NCBI GenBank assembly: GCA_020080175.1
Contig: JAGHQL010000040.1
Span: 62,001-126,000 of the forward strand
Direction of reading: 5' to 3'
Source: Glutinoglossum americanum
Taxonomy: Eukaryota; Ascomycota; Geoglossomycetes; Geoglossales; Geoglossaceae
Length of the DNA stretch: 64,000 bases
A model generated the notes under the pieces. It saw only the letters and a list, made by a program, of their open reading frames with translations. It was not told the origin of the DNA and ran no database searches. Of the stretch, positions 47,045-57,817 are shown in pieces. The translations under genes were made by a program, and so were the position numbers. Position 1 is the stretch's first letter. Each line of letters begins with the position of its first letter.

Positions 47045-47298
47045 CTCATTTTTTTATTGTTTTTATCATTTTAATTATTTTTTTTATACACGTATATAAT
47101 ATATACTATATATATTTTTAGCCTTGTCAATACCCCTCAACATCAAGATCCTTTATCGCGGGCGCGAGAAATAATACGTAGCGTAAGAGCTAACTGACCG
47201 TTTTGTTGTTCCAGAAGGTTAGAAGATTACTTGAAGGTTGGCGGAATTTCGCTTTTTCTTGGATTCTCCCAATACCTAGAGCGACGCTTCTCTCAACC
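47045..47298. other. Short spacer after the tRNA gene
   Basis: AT-rich sequence with the T-run terminator at its left edge and the 3' end of the kinase-fold gene at its right edge. Nothing else seen. Confidence 0.5.
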
Positions 47299-48619
47299 TC
47301 ACAACTTCCCTCTGCTCCAACTAGCCCGCCTCCTTATCCTTTCCTTCTTTACCAACATCCACGCAACCTGTCCCAACGATGGCATCTGCTCCGCATACTC
47401 CCTTGCCTTCTCCGAGCTCGCCTGCCTCTGTGCCAACCTCGCTGCGATACCCTGCATGATAACCACATTCCGAAGACAAGCGAACGCGTCACCCCAGCCT
47501 ATATCCGCGCGAGGGTCCCAGCCCGCATGTTCGGCATACCATCGGATGGTCTGGTCTCGGGGCGGGAGGCCGGGGTGGAAGGTGTTGGTAAAGGAGGGGT
47601 GTTCGGGGCGTATGGGGTGTTTGGCGTTAATGTAGGGGGTTTGGAGGTTAGAGAGGTCAGAGAGGGGGTGTCCGATTGTGGACATTTCCCAGCTTAGTGG
47701 TTGTTAGTTGTGTGTGTATGGAGAGGACGCGGGTAGGCTTACTCTAGGACCCCAATGACTCTCGGTTCCGTCTTATGATATACCACATTATCAATTTTAT
47801 AGTCCCCATGTATAATAGTGCCTCTGTCTTGAGGTTGTATTCTTGGTTCCTTAAAAAACTCCATCATCTCATCGAACTTGATAATCTTCCCTACCGGGAC
47901 CCCCGTTTCGACATCTACTGTTTTTGCTTGACTTTCTGATACCGTCTGAAGTGTTGCAATTTGGCGGTCATAGAAGCCAGAGGGTCTACCGTAGTTTTCA
48001 AGCTCGACATGTTTAGGGTCGACGCGGTGTAATTTGGCAAGAGTTCGAACGGCGTCATGCCACCTACAAGCGGTCAATTTATATAACGGCATAGCATGGT
48101 AAGCAATGCGCTTACATCTCTGTTCGTTCTGCGGGACTAACACCAGGGATAGCTGGGTCTTCGAAGATTCTGCCATCTAGAAAGCTCATAATCTGAAAAT
48201 TAGCAAAATGCAATAGTGGAAAGTTTTACCTGGGGACACACATAGAACGGCGTTCCAATAACGCTATCATCGGTGCATAAGCAATACGCCTTCGGGACCG
48301 GCACATCCGTCTTTTCTAGCGCATGTATGATCCGGTATTCTCGCTCGACTTTATGAGCTGTCTTCGACAAGAGGATTCCAGGCGGCTTTTTTCGCAATAC
48401 AAACTTCTTGCCAGAGCTGTCCGTGAGTTGGTACGTTGGGTTGGACTGGCCAAAACCAAACTATAGTGATTCGTTTAGCTAGATTAAGGTATTCCATTCG
48501 AGAGCATATGTGACCCGCACCTGTTTAACATCAATTGGGGTTTGGATCTCGGGCACATTTTTCTGAACATAAGCCTCTAAGAGGGTCACATCAATAGGCT
48601 GTCTGACTGCGCCCGCCAT
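47299..48619 (-). CDS. ACAD10/11-like aminoglycoside-phosphotransferase-fold kinase
   Basis: The protein has the choline/aminoglycoside kinase fold. In animals this domain, fused to an acyl-CoA dehydrogenase in ACAD10/11, works in 4-hydroxy-acid breakdown; fungi have it as a free protein, so a role in hydroxy fatty acid metabolism is inference. Exons are 48521..48619, 48230..48460, 48116..48192, 47743..48063 and 47299..47692, giving 373 residues. Motifs are SNPTYQLTD and [11 protein letters not shown] with the ATP Lys, [32 protein letters not shown], the catalytic [12 protein letters not shown] (His221, Asp223), and [17 protein letters not shown] with the metal-binding Asp completed across the last intron. 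The C-terminus ends in a Lys/Arg-rich helix. The gene looks intact and complete for this family. It is divergent from BUB2 with 596 bp between starts. Confidence 0.92.
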
Positions 48620-49215
48620 GACTGAGGATGCATTAGCGGGGACAACAAGTCTGGTCGAGAAGGAGAGGCTCTTGTTGTTATGTGGGGTTGGGCCGAGGCA
48701 TCATCGTGCATATTCGGAAATAGAGCGACGCCAGGGACAAATTGCTGACAACAATTGAATTTAGCAGACAAGAAAACTGCGTCAATGCAACTCGCCTGAG
48801 GCCATGAATTTGCTTTTAGTAGAGATTGCTTGCTATCAATCCTTGTATTCACGGGAGAGGTTGGTCTTTTGCCGTTCCGGTTCGGCGCTCCGCCGCCAAG
48901 CCAGTCCCAGCCACCATCTCAGTCGCGTCGCGTGTCCCAATATTGAGAAAAAGAAAGGAAAAAAAAAGAGGCGTCAAGATAACCCATGCGAAGCTTTCTT
49001 TTTCCCCAAAATTATTTGGTTCCAAGTCTTTCTCAGGTCACCGCTCTAACTGTTTCACTGTCCTATCTGAGTGCCGTTACTTCTTGATATTGTTCTTATT
49101 CTCGGCTCTGTTAATACGCGTACACGATTGATTGTTTGCGCATCTACAATCCCTTTCCTATTGTGTGTGCTGCAACATCCCGAAAGAGTGTTGCACTTTC
49201 CTAGCTGGAAACACG
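48620..49215. promoter_or_regulatory. Shared divergent promoter region (kinase-fold gene / BUB2)
   Basis: The two starts are 596 bp apart and face away from each other, so both promoters must lie here or in upstream leader exons. T-rich and C/T-rich stretches are seen (about 48990-49090). I could not assign a specific factor site. Confidence 0.5.
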
Positions 49216-50879
49216 ATGTCGACTTCTCCGCCGCGACCTCTACGCTCTGCAGAGTCCTACTCGACGCTTGCACCACCATCGCCACGCATCAGCCGCACCA
49301 TACGTCGTCTTCAATCCGCGCACACTCTCTCCTCCAATCCACCACATTCCGACGCGCCTCCAGTGCCTCCCTTCCAGCGGTGGCAGCCGCAGAACCGTGT
49401 GACTTCTTCTACGCACAAAGAGCCGCCGCCGCCTGCACCGTCACATGCCAATCCGACTTTGGCTGCCCAAATTAACACTCGCTCTCGTTCAAATAGTGAC
49501 GCTCCAGTCGCCAGTGTCTCGACTGTTGGTCCTTTGTCGAAAAGAAACGCGATGGCAAAGAGGGTGGTCGCCCCTGCATTAGCGGGTAAGAATACGACTT
49601 TGGAAGCAATGTTACGGGAAGGGCCGCCGACAGGAGATATCGTGGGTGGACTACGGGAACTACGATTTTTGGTTCTGACGGACGGAGTGGCAAGTGATGG
49701 TGATGGCATGGTGCGATTTTTCCTCAAACACAAGGCTTTCCTGCGTAGACACAGGGGACTTGCTTGCCGTAGTCATGCTAACGTTAAAGATTATTCTATT
49801 TAGTCTTCTCTGAGAATCTACATCTGGCTCATCCTCCTCTCCGCACCGCCTCTCGAAACAGACGCCTACCTAACCTTAGTTCATCGAGGCCCTTCGCCAG
49901 CATATTCGAAAATCCGTAACGATACATTCCGCACTCTCGCCACCGATCCCCTCTTCCGTCGTCGAGTCAGTGAGGCCAGCCTGATCCGTCTCCTTAACGC
50001 CGTGGCATGGAAACTTCATGACGCAAAGGAAGAACGGAACAGTACCACCGGTTCCCCCCCCAGAATTAGAGCCACCAACACCGCCACTGCTGATGGGAGC
50101 CCTGAGCTTCATACATCAGTATCCCCTGTCGCAAAGGGCAGGCTCGGGGGAGGCAGAACGTCTACAGTAACGACTGAAGGCTCAGAGGCAGGTGGTACAG
50201 AGCCCGGGACCTACGTGCAGGGGATGAATGTTCTGGCGGCACCATTCCTCTATGCTGCGCGCAGCGAAGCGGAGGCATTCGTTGCATTCCATCGCTTCCT
50301 GACGCGGGAATGCCCAGGCTATGTTCGGGGCGCAATGGATGGCGTTCACCGGGGTTTGTCTGTACGTAACCGTCAGCCAAACTATCCATAACATCTCCTT
50401 TTCTCCTCTATAAAACCACCAAAGAACTAACGCCCACTGCAGCTCGTCGACAAATGCCTCACCCTCTGCGATCCAAAACTCTCAGCATACCTTCTCTCAA
50501 AAGGCATGCACGCCGAACTCTACGCCTTCCCCTCCGTCCTCACGCTCTGCGCCTGTACTCCTCCTCTCCCCGAAGTCCTTCACCTCTGGGACTTCCTCTT
50601 CGCGTACGGTGCCCACTTGAACGTCCTCTGTATAGTAGCGCAGCTATGTTTGGCGAGGGACGCAATCATGGAGAGCCCGAGGTATGTCATGACCCCCTGA
50701 CGGAGAGAGCTCTCTCATGTCGACCCCCTCTCCTAACCACGCTAACTAAAGGCAGCCCAATGAAAATCCTCCGTTCCTTCCCCCCCCTACAAGCCGCAAA
50801 AGTAAAAGGCCTCGCTATCGCCCTCCTCCGAAAAATCCCAGAAAGCGTCTACGAAGAACTAGTCATGCACGCCCGATAA
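49216..50879 (+). CDS. BUB2: Bub2/Cdc16-type TBC-domain GAP
   Basis: Bub2, with Byr4/Bfa1, forms the GTPase-activating complex that restrains the Tem1/Spg1 GTPase and so blocks septation and mitotic exit until the spindle is placed. Exons are 49216..49710, 49804..50361, 50443..50681 and 50756..50879, giving 471 residues. After a Ser/Pro-rich head come SSLRIYIWLILLSAPPLETD, SKIRNDTFRTLATDPLFRRRV (arginine-finger motif IxxDxxR) and YVQGMNVLAAPFLY (glutamine-finger motif YxQGM). The Bub2-specific end follows: LVDKCLTLCDPKLSAYLLSKGM, ELYAFPSVLTLCACTPPLPEVLHLWDFLFAYG and SPMKILRSFPPLQAAKVKGLAIALL. A low-complexity insert of about 45 residues (Thr/Gly/Ser) separates the two catalytic fingers. The exon 1 donor (GTGCGA at 49711) is the least certain junction. 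Confidence 0.92.
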
Positions 50880-51681
50880 AACTACAACTCTCCATCCTCG
50901 TCTCCGGAAAAATCCCTTTCTCCTGTACCATCCCCTTTCACATATATCCTTTTAATCAGTCGCCCATTGCATCGGTTGGCTAGGCTAGGCGTTCTATGCA
51001 TATCAACAAGGAGGGAGAGAGAAGGAAATGCTTGCCTAACGATGGTGATGATGATGATGATGATCATGTTTAACGACGAGATGTTCCACCCGTCCATGAT
51101 GATGAAAGGGGGGATAAAAGCTATGATTTAGGGTTAGATAGAATTAATAATAACCACGAATAAGATTCTACAATTTCCATTATACCCCGCTTTGCAGCAC
51201 CCCTAAACAACCCTACGTGAGGGGGGCTTCAGGGTGATATCAAAATTACAACCACCCACCAAAACATCACTGCCAACGTGCCTCGGCAAATTTTCTTTAA
51301 TACGACAATAAACAAAACTAATATAACCATTTCTCTCTACTAAAGGAGCGGAGGCTATATCTATAAGCCTGGCTGTTTGAATTCGTTTATATCAGAAATT
51401 GAGCAGCGACGTGTAATTTCTGACATTATAGCCAGAAGAATATGGGCGTTCATCTCGGGCTTAACTAATTCGTAATAGTCTGGATCGAATTTAAGAGAGA
51501 GAGAGGGGGGTATAAAACATATTTCAATAGGGTGTAGAAAGGGAGAGGGGTCCCAAGATCCACCCTGTCCCGGCTACAAAAAAAGAGAGGCGGAGCCATC
51601 CTTTCGGAAGTCTGGCTCAAAATACCCTATCCAAAACTTCGTACATGGGGCCAGTGGGCGATGCAGTCCATGAGAGACAAA
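50880..51681. other. Convergent 3' region
   Basis: BUB2 (plus) and the PhoD-like gene (minus) end toward each other. A GAT microsatellite lies at about 51044-51064. No gene was recognised. Confidence 0.55.
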
Positions 51682-54600
51682 TTAGGTCCTCCACCTCCCC
51701 CAAGAGCTCCATCTCCTCCCCTTAAAGTTCGAGTCATTTATATCCCCTTCACCCTGGTAATATAGAGCCGGTACGAGCAACCGATACGGCGACGTGATAC
51801 CTGCCGGATCCTTTTGGCTGACTTCGCAATTCAATATGACATCCAACCCATCATCTAGACTGATAGTTGCGCCCTTCACAGCACCACGGGCCTTTGTCAA
51901 GGTGCGCTTCAAGCCACCATTTGGACGATCTGTACCTTGAACGACAGCCGGTGTATCGGCACTAGGGCTGGTGGGATGCTGCCGGGGAAAGTACCCGCCA
52001 CTTCCGGTAGACGGCCGAATGGGAATAGCATCGGCGCTTTCGGTGGTGCGGTGATTATTCGCCCCTTCGCCATCCTTATGTTGTCCGCGACGAGAGTTTC
52101 GGCGGAAGATATTTGGTAGAGGGTTTTCCCTGGACAACGACAGCGTCCTCGCCAGTTTTATGCCCATCTGCGGCAGCGCCTCTTGCCGAGTATCCTGTTC
52201 TGGAGTCGGGGGCGGGGTATTTCCCGGCTCATATGGGCTGATCGAACACCAATTGCGCCTAGGAAGCAGGCGTTTGTTGTTGCGAGGTTTGTTGTCAACG
52301 TCGTGGGTGAATATAGGAATCATGTCCTCATCCGTATCTTCATCCAGATGGTGGACTTTGTTGCGTTTGTTGAGAATATCGCTCATTATTTCTGTAGGCG
52401 GGCCGTTAACAATAGCGGAGGAAATAATATTGGGCATGTATCTATGGTCACAGTCCTTTGGTATGCCAAGATTAGGATTCGAGTAGAATCGACCGACGGC
52501 TGCAAGATGGACATCGCCCCTAAAGATTTTGTCAGCGTGGAGATCGCATATTTGAGATGCGACAAACCAACCCGAGAATTGTCACACGAACGGATTTATC
52601 CGCAGCCAGTTGTTGGAGCTCTTGGATAAGCCAGTTCCGTTCATCTTTATGGTTTTTAGCCGTCCAGTGGTCGTCTAGATCATCGAGTATTTCCACTCCA
52701 CCGTCAAACTTATTGATGAAACCACTAAACAAACCAGCCCTCCCAAGCGCTTTGACGGGGTCCAATAATCGCGAAGTTAGGCTGTTAGAGCGAGGCGTTA
52801 GCATTAGCCCTCGTAAAGAATATAATTTTCAACGTACATATTCTCCAGCCACACTAGCCGAGGGTACGCTATGGGAACTCCAAGCAAGACAATAAGATGT
52901 TTCGTTTCGCCCTCCACAATCTGCGAATAGCATCGGTCGAAAATGTGATCGTAAGTTTCTTGGCTGAGGATTTGATCTCTCTGAGATCTCTTTAGCATCG
53001 ATACATGCGTCGAGGGAAGAGGGGCCATACGGTTCTTTCTGTTCGACAATCTAACCCCACAAAAGCGACCTTCCTACCAAGGAACATAAAGACACTTCTA
53101 CTCAGCTCATTTATGTAGGGTCCAGGAGCAGCTCCAAGCGTCCAACTAGGCTCATGCTCTTCACCTTCGTCCACGACACTCTGGTGCTGGAACAGCATAT
53201 AGTATTTGAATGCAACAGCTCCAAGGCCACTGAAGACGGGAGAAGACATGAAATGATGTGGATACGAACCATATCCGTCGATGATATCATGATCGTCCCA
53301 GATATTGACCATTGGAATCTGAGAGTTTACCAAGCCGAATAAACCCTGAGAGAACCACATAGAATACCGCTCAAGATAGAAGGTTTCGAGTTCCTTTCTC
53401 ATACCAACTGTGAAAGCTGCCGAATGTTTGTGAAGCGGGTTCTTTATTTCCAGCCATTCCTGGAATTCCGCAGTCTGTCGCATTACGGAGTCGTTGTAGA
53501 TTTGGTCTCCACCGCCAATCATGACATGAAATGGCTTTGTTTGGTGGGTGTTGAGGACATCTCTCCATAAAGGATCCGGCCCGCTAAACTGATCTCGATT
53601 GGTGACGCCAACACTAAACCCGTTGCAGCTGTGAAACATGATATTCATCGTCTGTCCGGTCCCAGGAACCCAAAAACCAATAGCCGGACCACGGTTGATG
53701 CGATATGCGATACGGGATTGTTTTTCAGCAAGCTCTACCTCGATATTGAACCGCCAGAAGGTGACTCCAAGCTCAGCGAGTAGCCGGATTCCTTTTACCT
53801 CCTTGTATCTCCCTACTCTCTCGCCATCAAGAAGCTTCCTTTTGCCCGCAAGTGGCGCCTTACTATCTCCCAGGCCATCCAAATCGGCAACATTCTTTCT
53901 TCCAGTATAGAGTCCGTTCTCGTCCTCGAGAGCGGACAAGTCTTTCTCCTCAGGCAGCTGTTCTACAGGCTTCACGTACAGCGTCTCCCCGGTCCTCGAG
54001 ACCTTTGGAAGGCCTGCAATGGGGTCGACATACTCTGGCGCTAATTCTCCGCTGTCGCCATCCAATTGTGTGGGCGGTGGTGGGACAAGATCCACAGGCT
54101 GATAGAACAAGCGAAGTATCGGGGGAGTTTCGTACGAAGAGTTGTCGTCGGCAGTCACAATCATCACACTGCCTGTCCATATCTCACGGTAGGTAGCTTC
54201 TTTTATTCCGTTGCGCTGCGGCTTCTGAGATTTAGGTTCAAATCGCATGCCCCGATACCGCAATAGAGGGCCGCATTTCAGAAATAGGGGTGGTCTAAAT
54301 GTGGTGGGTGCTGGCGCTTCCCGAACGCGAATCGAGCGCATAGAATGAGTTAGCTTTTTGTGAAAATGAAGCGCATTAGAGATTTTATAATCAGCAAGCA
54401 ACGAATCCGAAAAGAAAGAATGGGAAGGGAAAACGGGAATATTTGACGAGGTAAGATAAGTTCTTGTAGAATAGACCCTTTGATATTGAAGATTAAATTT
54501 GCTCCTCCGCTGTACCTTGGCATTGCTCTTCGAGGTGCCTTCGAACCCAATGAGATGTCTAGCAGGAGGTACAACTGGATCTATCCTCCGCTCGATCTCA

Positions 54601-56810
54601 TGTAGATCATTTGCAATCTTATGGTCTTCATGGGGTTGAGTTGGACTGCTCATACCGTCTATGTTTTCACTTTCATTTATTCCATCGGTCCAATTAGATG
54701 CGGAGGGGATATTTCTCCTTCCCCCTGTGCTACTCCTTTTCTTCCCGGTGGAGCCGCCCTCCCACCATGCTTTATCGATCGGTGCGGGTTCAGGATCAAG
54801 CAAAAATTCTGTTGCGCTTAAGCTTGCTGTGCCAGCCTGTTTCCATTCGGTCAGCCCGGCCGGTGCCGCATGGGGTAGCTCGGGTGACCCGCTTCTGGTC
54901 CCATCTCGGAGCCCATGGTGAAAAGCGTCCAGAAAGCGGTATTTTCCTCGTTCGTCATGGAGACCCAAGATTTCCTGCGCTTTCTGGCTCCCGGGTTTTT
55001 GGGCGGAAGGGATGTTTTTAGATCCAGCTCCAGTGTTAACAATCGATGGCCTTGCGGAGTCGCCGGATTGGAAATGCTTTGGCGCTTCATCATCGCGAGC
55101 ACCTGTAGCGTCATACACTAGTGGACCCTGCGCGCGGTTGCTGTGATATTCTGCGTGCTGCCTCGTGTGCGGAACACTGAGGCTCTGGTGCCGACTATGA
55201 TGCCGACCTCCCTGAGATGTTGAGTTGCTGCTCCTGGCAACCCCACCTGTGCTGGAAGTAATATTGTCTGTTCGCTTAGCTGCTGACCGATCGCGGAAGC
55301 TAGAGTTACGAGCAGGGGCACCAGATTCTGTAGAAACGAGGGTAGGATCCCGAACGTATTGTTGCTCTTGATATTCGAATCCACGTCCAGTGTCGGGTTT
55401 TGGAGAACGGCTTCTACTACGGTCTTTTCTCGAACCTACTGTGGCGCTCTGTTGCAGTCTCTCCTTTTGCTTGCTGCTAAGACTCCTCACCAATCCCGCC
55501 TCCGCAAGACTGCTTGGCCCAGCGCCAGCTGCAGGAACAGCACTAGTGCCGCCTTGGCTTACTCGACGGCCGCCACGGCCGCCGCGGGCCTCCCTCTCGA
55601 GTATCTGAGATTCTTCTCGATCAGCGCGTTTTTCCTCTCTGCTTATATCTATTAACGTGGACTCCAGCTTTTGTAGTGGCGAGCTGTTAGGGGCCCAGTC
55701 AATCGGCTGCTGTACTGAGTTGTTGGAGGCAACAGATGCTTTGCGAGTCTCGGGGCGGGCGGGTGGCAAAGTAGCTGTGGTCGGGTCTTGAGAGGAGGTG
55801 GTCCTCGAACCTGATCTGTGGTGGGTGGAGGAAGGGTTTGCGGAAGACGACGGACGTCGCCCCTCAGTCTGCGCCTGGGGAGATTGCGGCATCGTGGCAG
55901 CCGACTTGCCGTCGCTCTTATGGCGTCGAACGCTACCTTGTCGATCCAAGTGTTGCGCGGGCTCATATGAACCGCTTAGAGCTGATCTGTTAGATCTAGA
56001 TCCTTGAACCCGTTCAGCAAAAGACTTTGGGTTTCTCTGGTGGGCTATCGGTGGGCCACCGTTCACTCGCGGTCCTCTGTATGATACCGGCGGGGGAGCA
56101 CGTGGGGCGTCCGGCGCCTCTGGTGGCGGGTCAGGTAAGGGTTTGTCGTAAATTGAGCGGTCCCCCCTACTTGTTGATGGACGCCGATGTGGATCCGACG
56201 AACCTTTTCCCTTTGCCGATGGACGTCGCTGTGGATCGGTCGAGGTAACTGGATCTTTCCCCTTTGTCGACGGGCGTCGCTGTGGATCGGTCGAGAAAAT
56301 TGGATCTTTCTCCTTTGTCGATGGGCGTCGCTGTGGACCCGGCAGGGTAACAAGATCCCTCTCTTGGCTAGCAAGACGTTCCTGTGGATCAAACAAGGGG
56401 CCTGTGTCCTTTCCACGGGCGATAGGATGGCCGTTTGAGTTTGACAAGGCGGTTAGGTCTTTCCCGCGGATTGCAGGGCGTTCCTGCGAATTGTTTGACG
56501 AAGGGTGATCTTCCCACCGATTCGTAGGGCGCCGCTGTGGATTTGGCGGCACAGCTGGGTCTTTGCCCCTGGTCACAGGACGTCGTTGGGGGACTGGATT
56601 TCCACCATTGTATGTGAAAGACGGTGGGCGAGGAGCCAGCCCGCCTTGAACGGGAAAGGACGGAGTGGAGGGTGACTCAAAGGGGCTTACTGTCGATATG
56701 GACGGATCAGGGCCTTCTAGTGGCGATGGTTGCAATAGTCCTTGGGGATAATCGGCTGGAGGCTCGAGTGGGCTTTGGGCAGCTCGGCGGGACGAAGTTC
56801 GACGTTCCAT
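51682..56810 (-). CDS. Large PhoD-like metallophosphatase with disordered repeat-rich N-terminus
   Basis: PhoD-family enzymes are metal-dependent phosphodiesterases/phosphatases; the substrate of these large fungal forms is not known to me. Exons are 54516..56810, 53031..54353, 52838..52980, 52572..52781 and 51682..52519, giving 1602 residues. About 740 residues of Pro/Arg/Ser-rich head come first, with five to six degenerate tandem units of about 20 residues (for example STDPQRRPSTKGKDPV). The conserved region starts near APAPTTFRPPLFLKCGPLLRYRG. Metal-binding blocks are GGGDQIYNDSV, NIWDDHDIIDGYGSYP, HLIVLLGVPIAYPRL and GGDVHLAAVGRFYSN; the last pair is only formed by splicing. The gap at 54354-54515 is 162 nt and stays open in frame, so this intron could be missed or retained. 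The tail is Ser/Arg-rich. It appears intact. Confidence 0.9.
56107..56620 (-). repeat. Tandem ~60 bp coding repeat in the PhoD-like gene
   Basis: Units encode variants of a 20-residue block around PQRRPSTKGKDP. The nearest copies (about 56150-56340) are almost identical at the DNA level (GGGCGTCGCTGTGGATCGGTCGAG-type words), while outer copies are more diverged. This suggests ongoing unit gain or loss within the disordered head. Confidence 0.75.
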
Positions 56811-57817
56811 GACGAATTCGGGTCGAGATTTATTCTTTTCAATAAAGTTTGTTAGACCGGCGGTCAAAGGCTCAATGAAACAAGCATGGGGAAGGCGTAC
56901 ATGTACCTGGAATATATAGCTTGTGTATGGGTTGCCGAATGTAGAAATCAGCTAAGCTCAGGGTAGGATAGACGAGAAGTTGCTGCGCATGTAGTCAATA
57001 CACGCCTTATGTATGTTTAACTGCAAGCACGCCAACGTCCGACTTCCAGTTGGTGACTATATCAGAGTGATCATTTGAACGTGTCGGGTGTGGTAGTGTT
57101 GGCGATTAAAAAGCGCTGATGTGAAAAGTGGCGGGATGTCTCATGCTTTGCTGTGCTGTTCAGAAGTCAAGGGTATACGGGCGCCGCGCCAACCATTACT
57201 TGTGGTAGCCTTCTTGTCGGAGGGTTTCAGCAGAGCGGCGGCTGAGATCATTTGTACCTCGAATTTCATTGCAACAACATAAATAGCGGGGCTGGACAAA
57301 TGAATCCCTAGATCGTGCCAAGTTTTAAGCTGTGGCTGGTTGGCTGAGGCTCTAGCGTCCATGAAGGTCGTTGAATGGCTCGGTAAGCCTGGGGGCGGTA
57401 TCTGGCGGAGTAATGTGCCCCCGTCCAACAATAGAATACGGAGAAAATCCCTGCCGGCTGCAATAAAGTTGCTCTGTCCATGGCAGTGAGAGAGGACACC
57501 TCTTCCGTCACCATCGCCAGCATCACGACGGCGCCACGAAACTCCATCACGCGCAAAACCCTGTTGTGGGTTACATATTGAGCGTTAACTTTCTTCTTCC
57601 TTTGATTATTGTGTCTTTATTGGGTTGGTGATTTGTCCCCATGCTCTTAGATCAACCCCCCCCTAAAATAATTTCTCTATTCGCTCCATGTATTCACCTG
57701 GGCGACCTAGTGTTCGTTACCGGCTAACTTTTGAAGTTGACGATAGAGCGAGGGGATACTAGGTCATATGCCGAGGGGTTTGTTCGTCGAACCCAAAGCC
57801 CTACGACGGCAGCAGTC
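56811..57817. promoter_or_regulatory. Shared divergent upstream region (PhoD-like / KEX2)
   Basis: About 1.0 kb separates the two divergent starts. A minus-strand frame at about 57141-57552 stays open for two overlapping segments but shows no domain. I regard it as unproven and treat the region as promoter and leader DNA. Confidence 0.45.

Noticed and set aside
57141-57556. Overlapping minus-strand frames between the PhoD-like and KEX2 genes
   Set aside because: No domain, no clear splice pair and inconsistent phase; left as promoter DNA.
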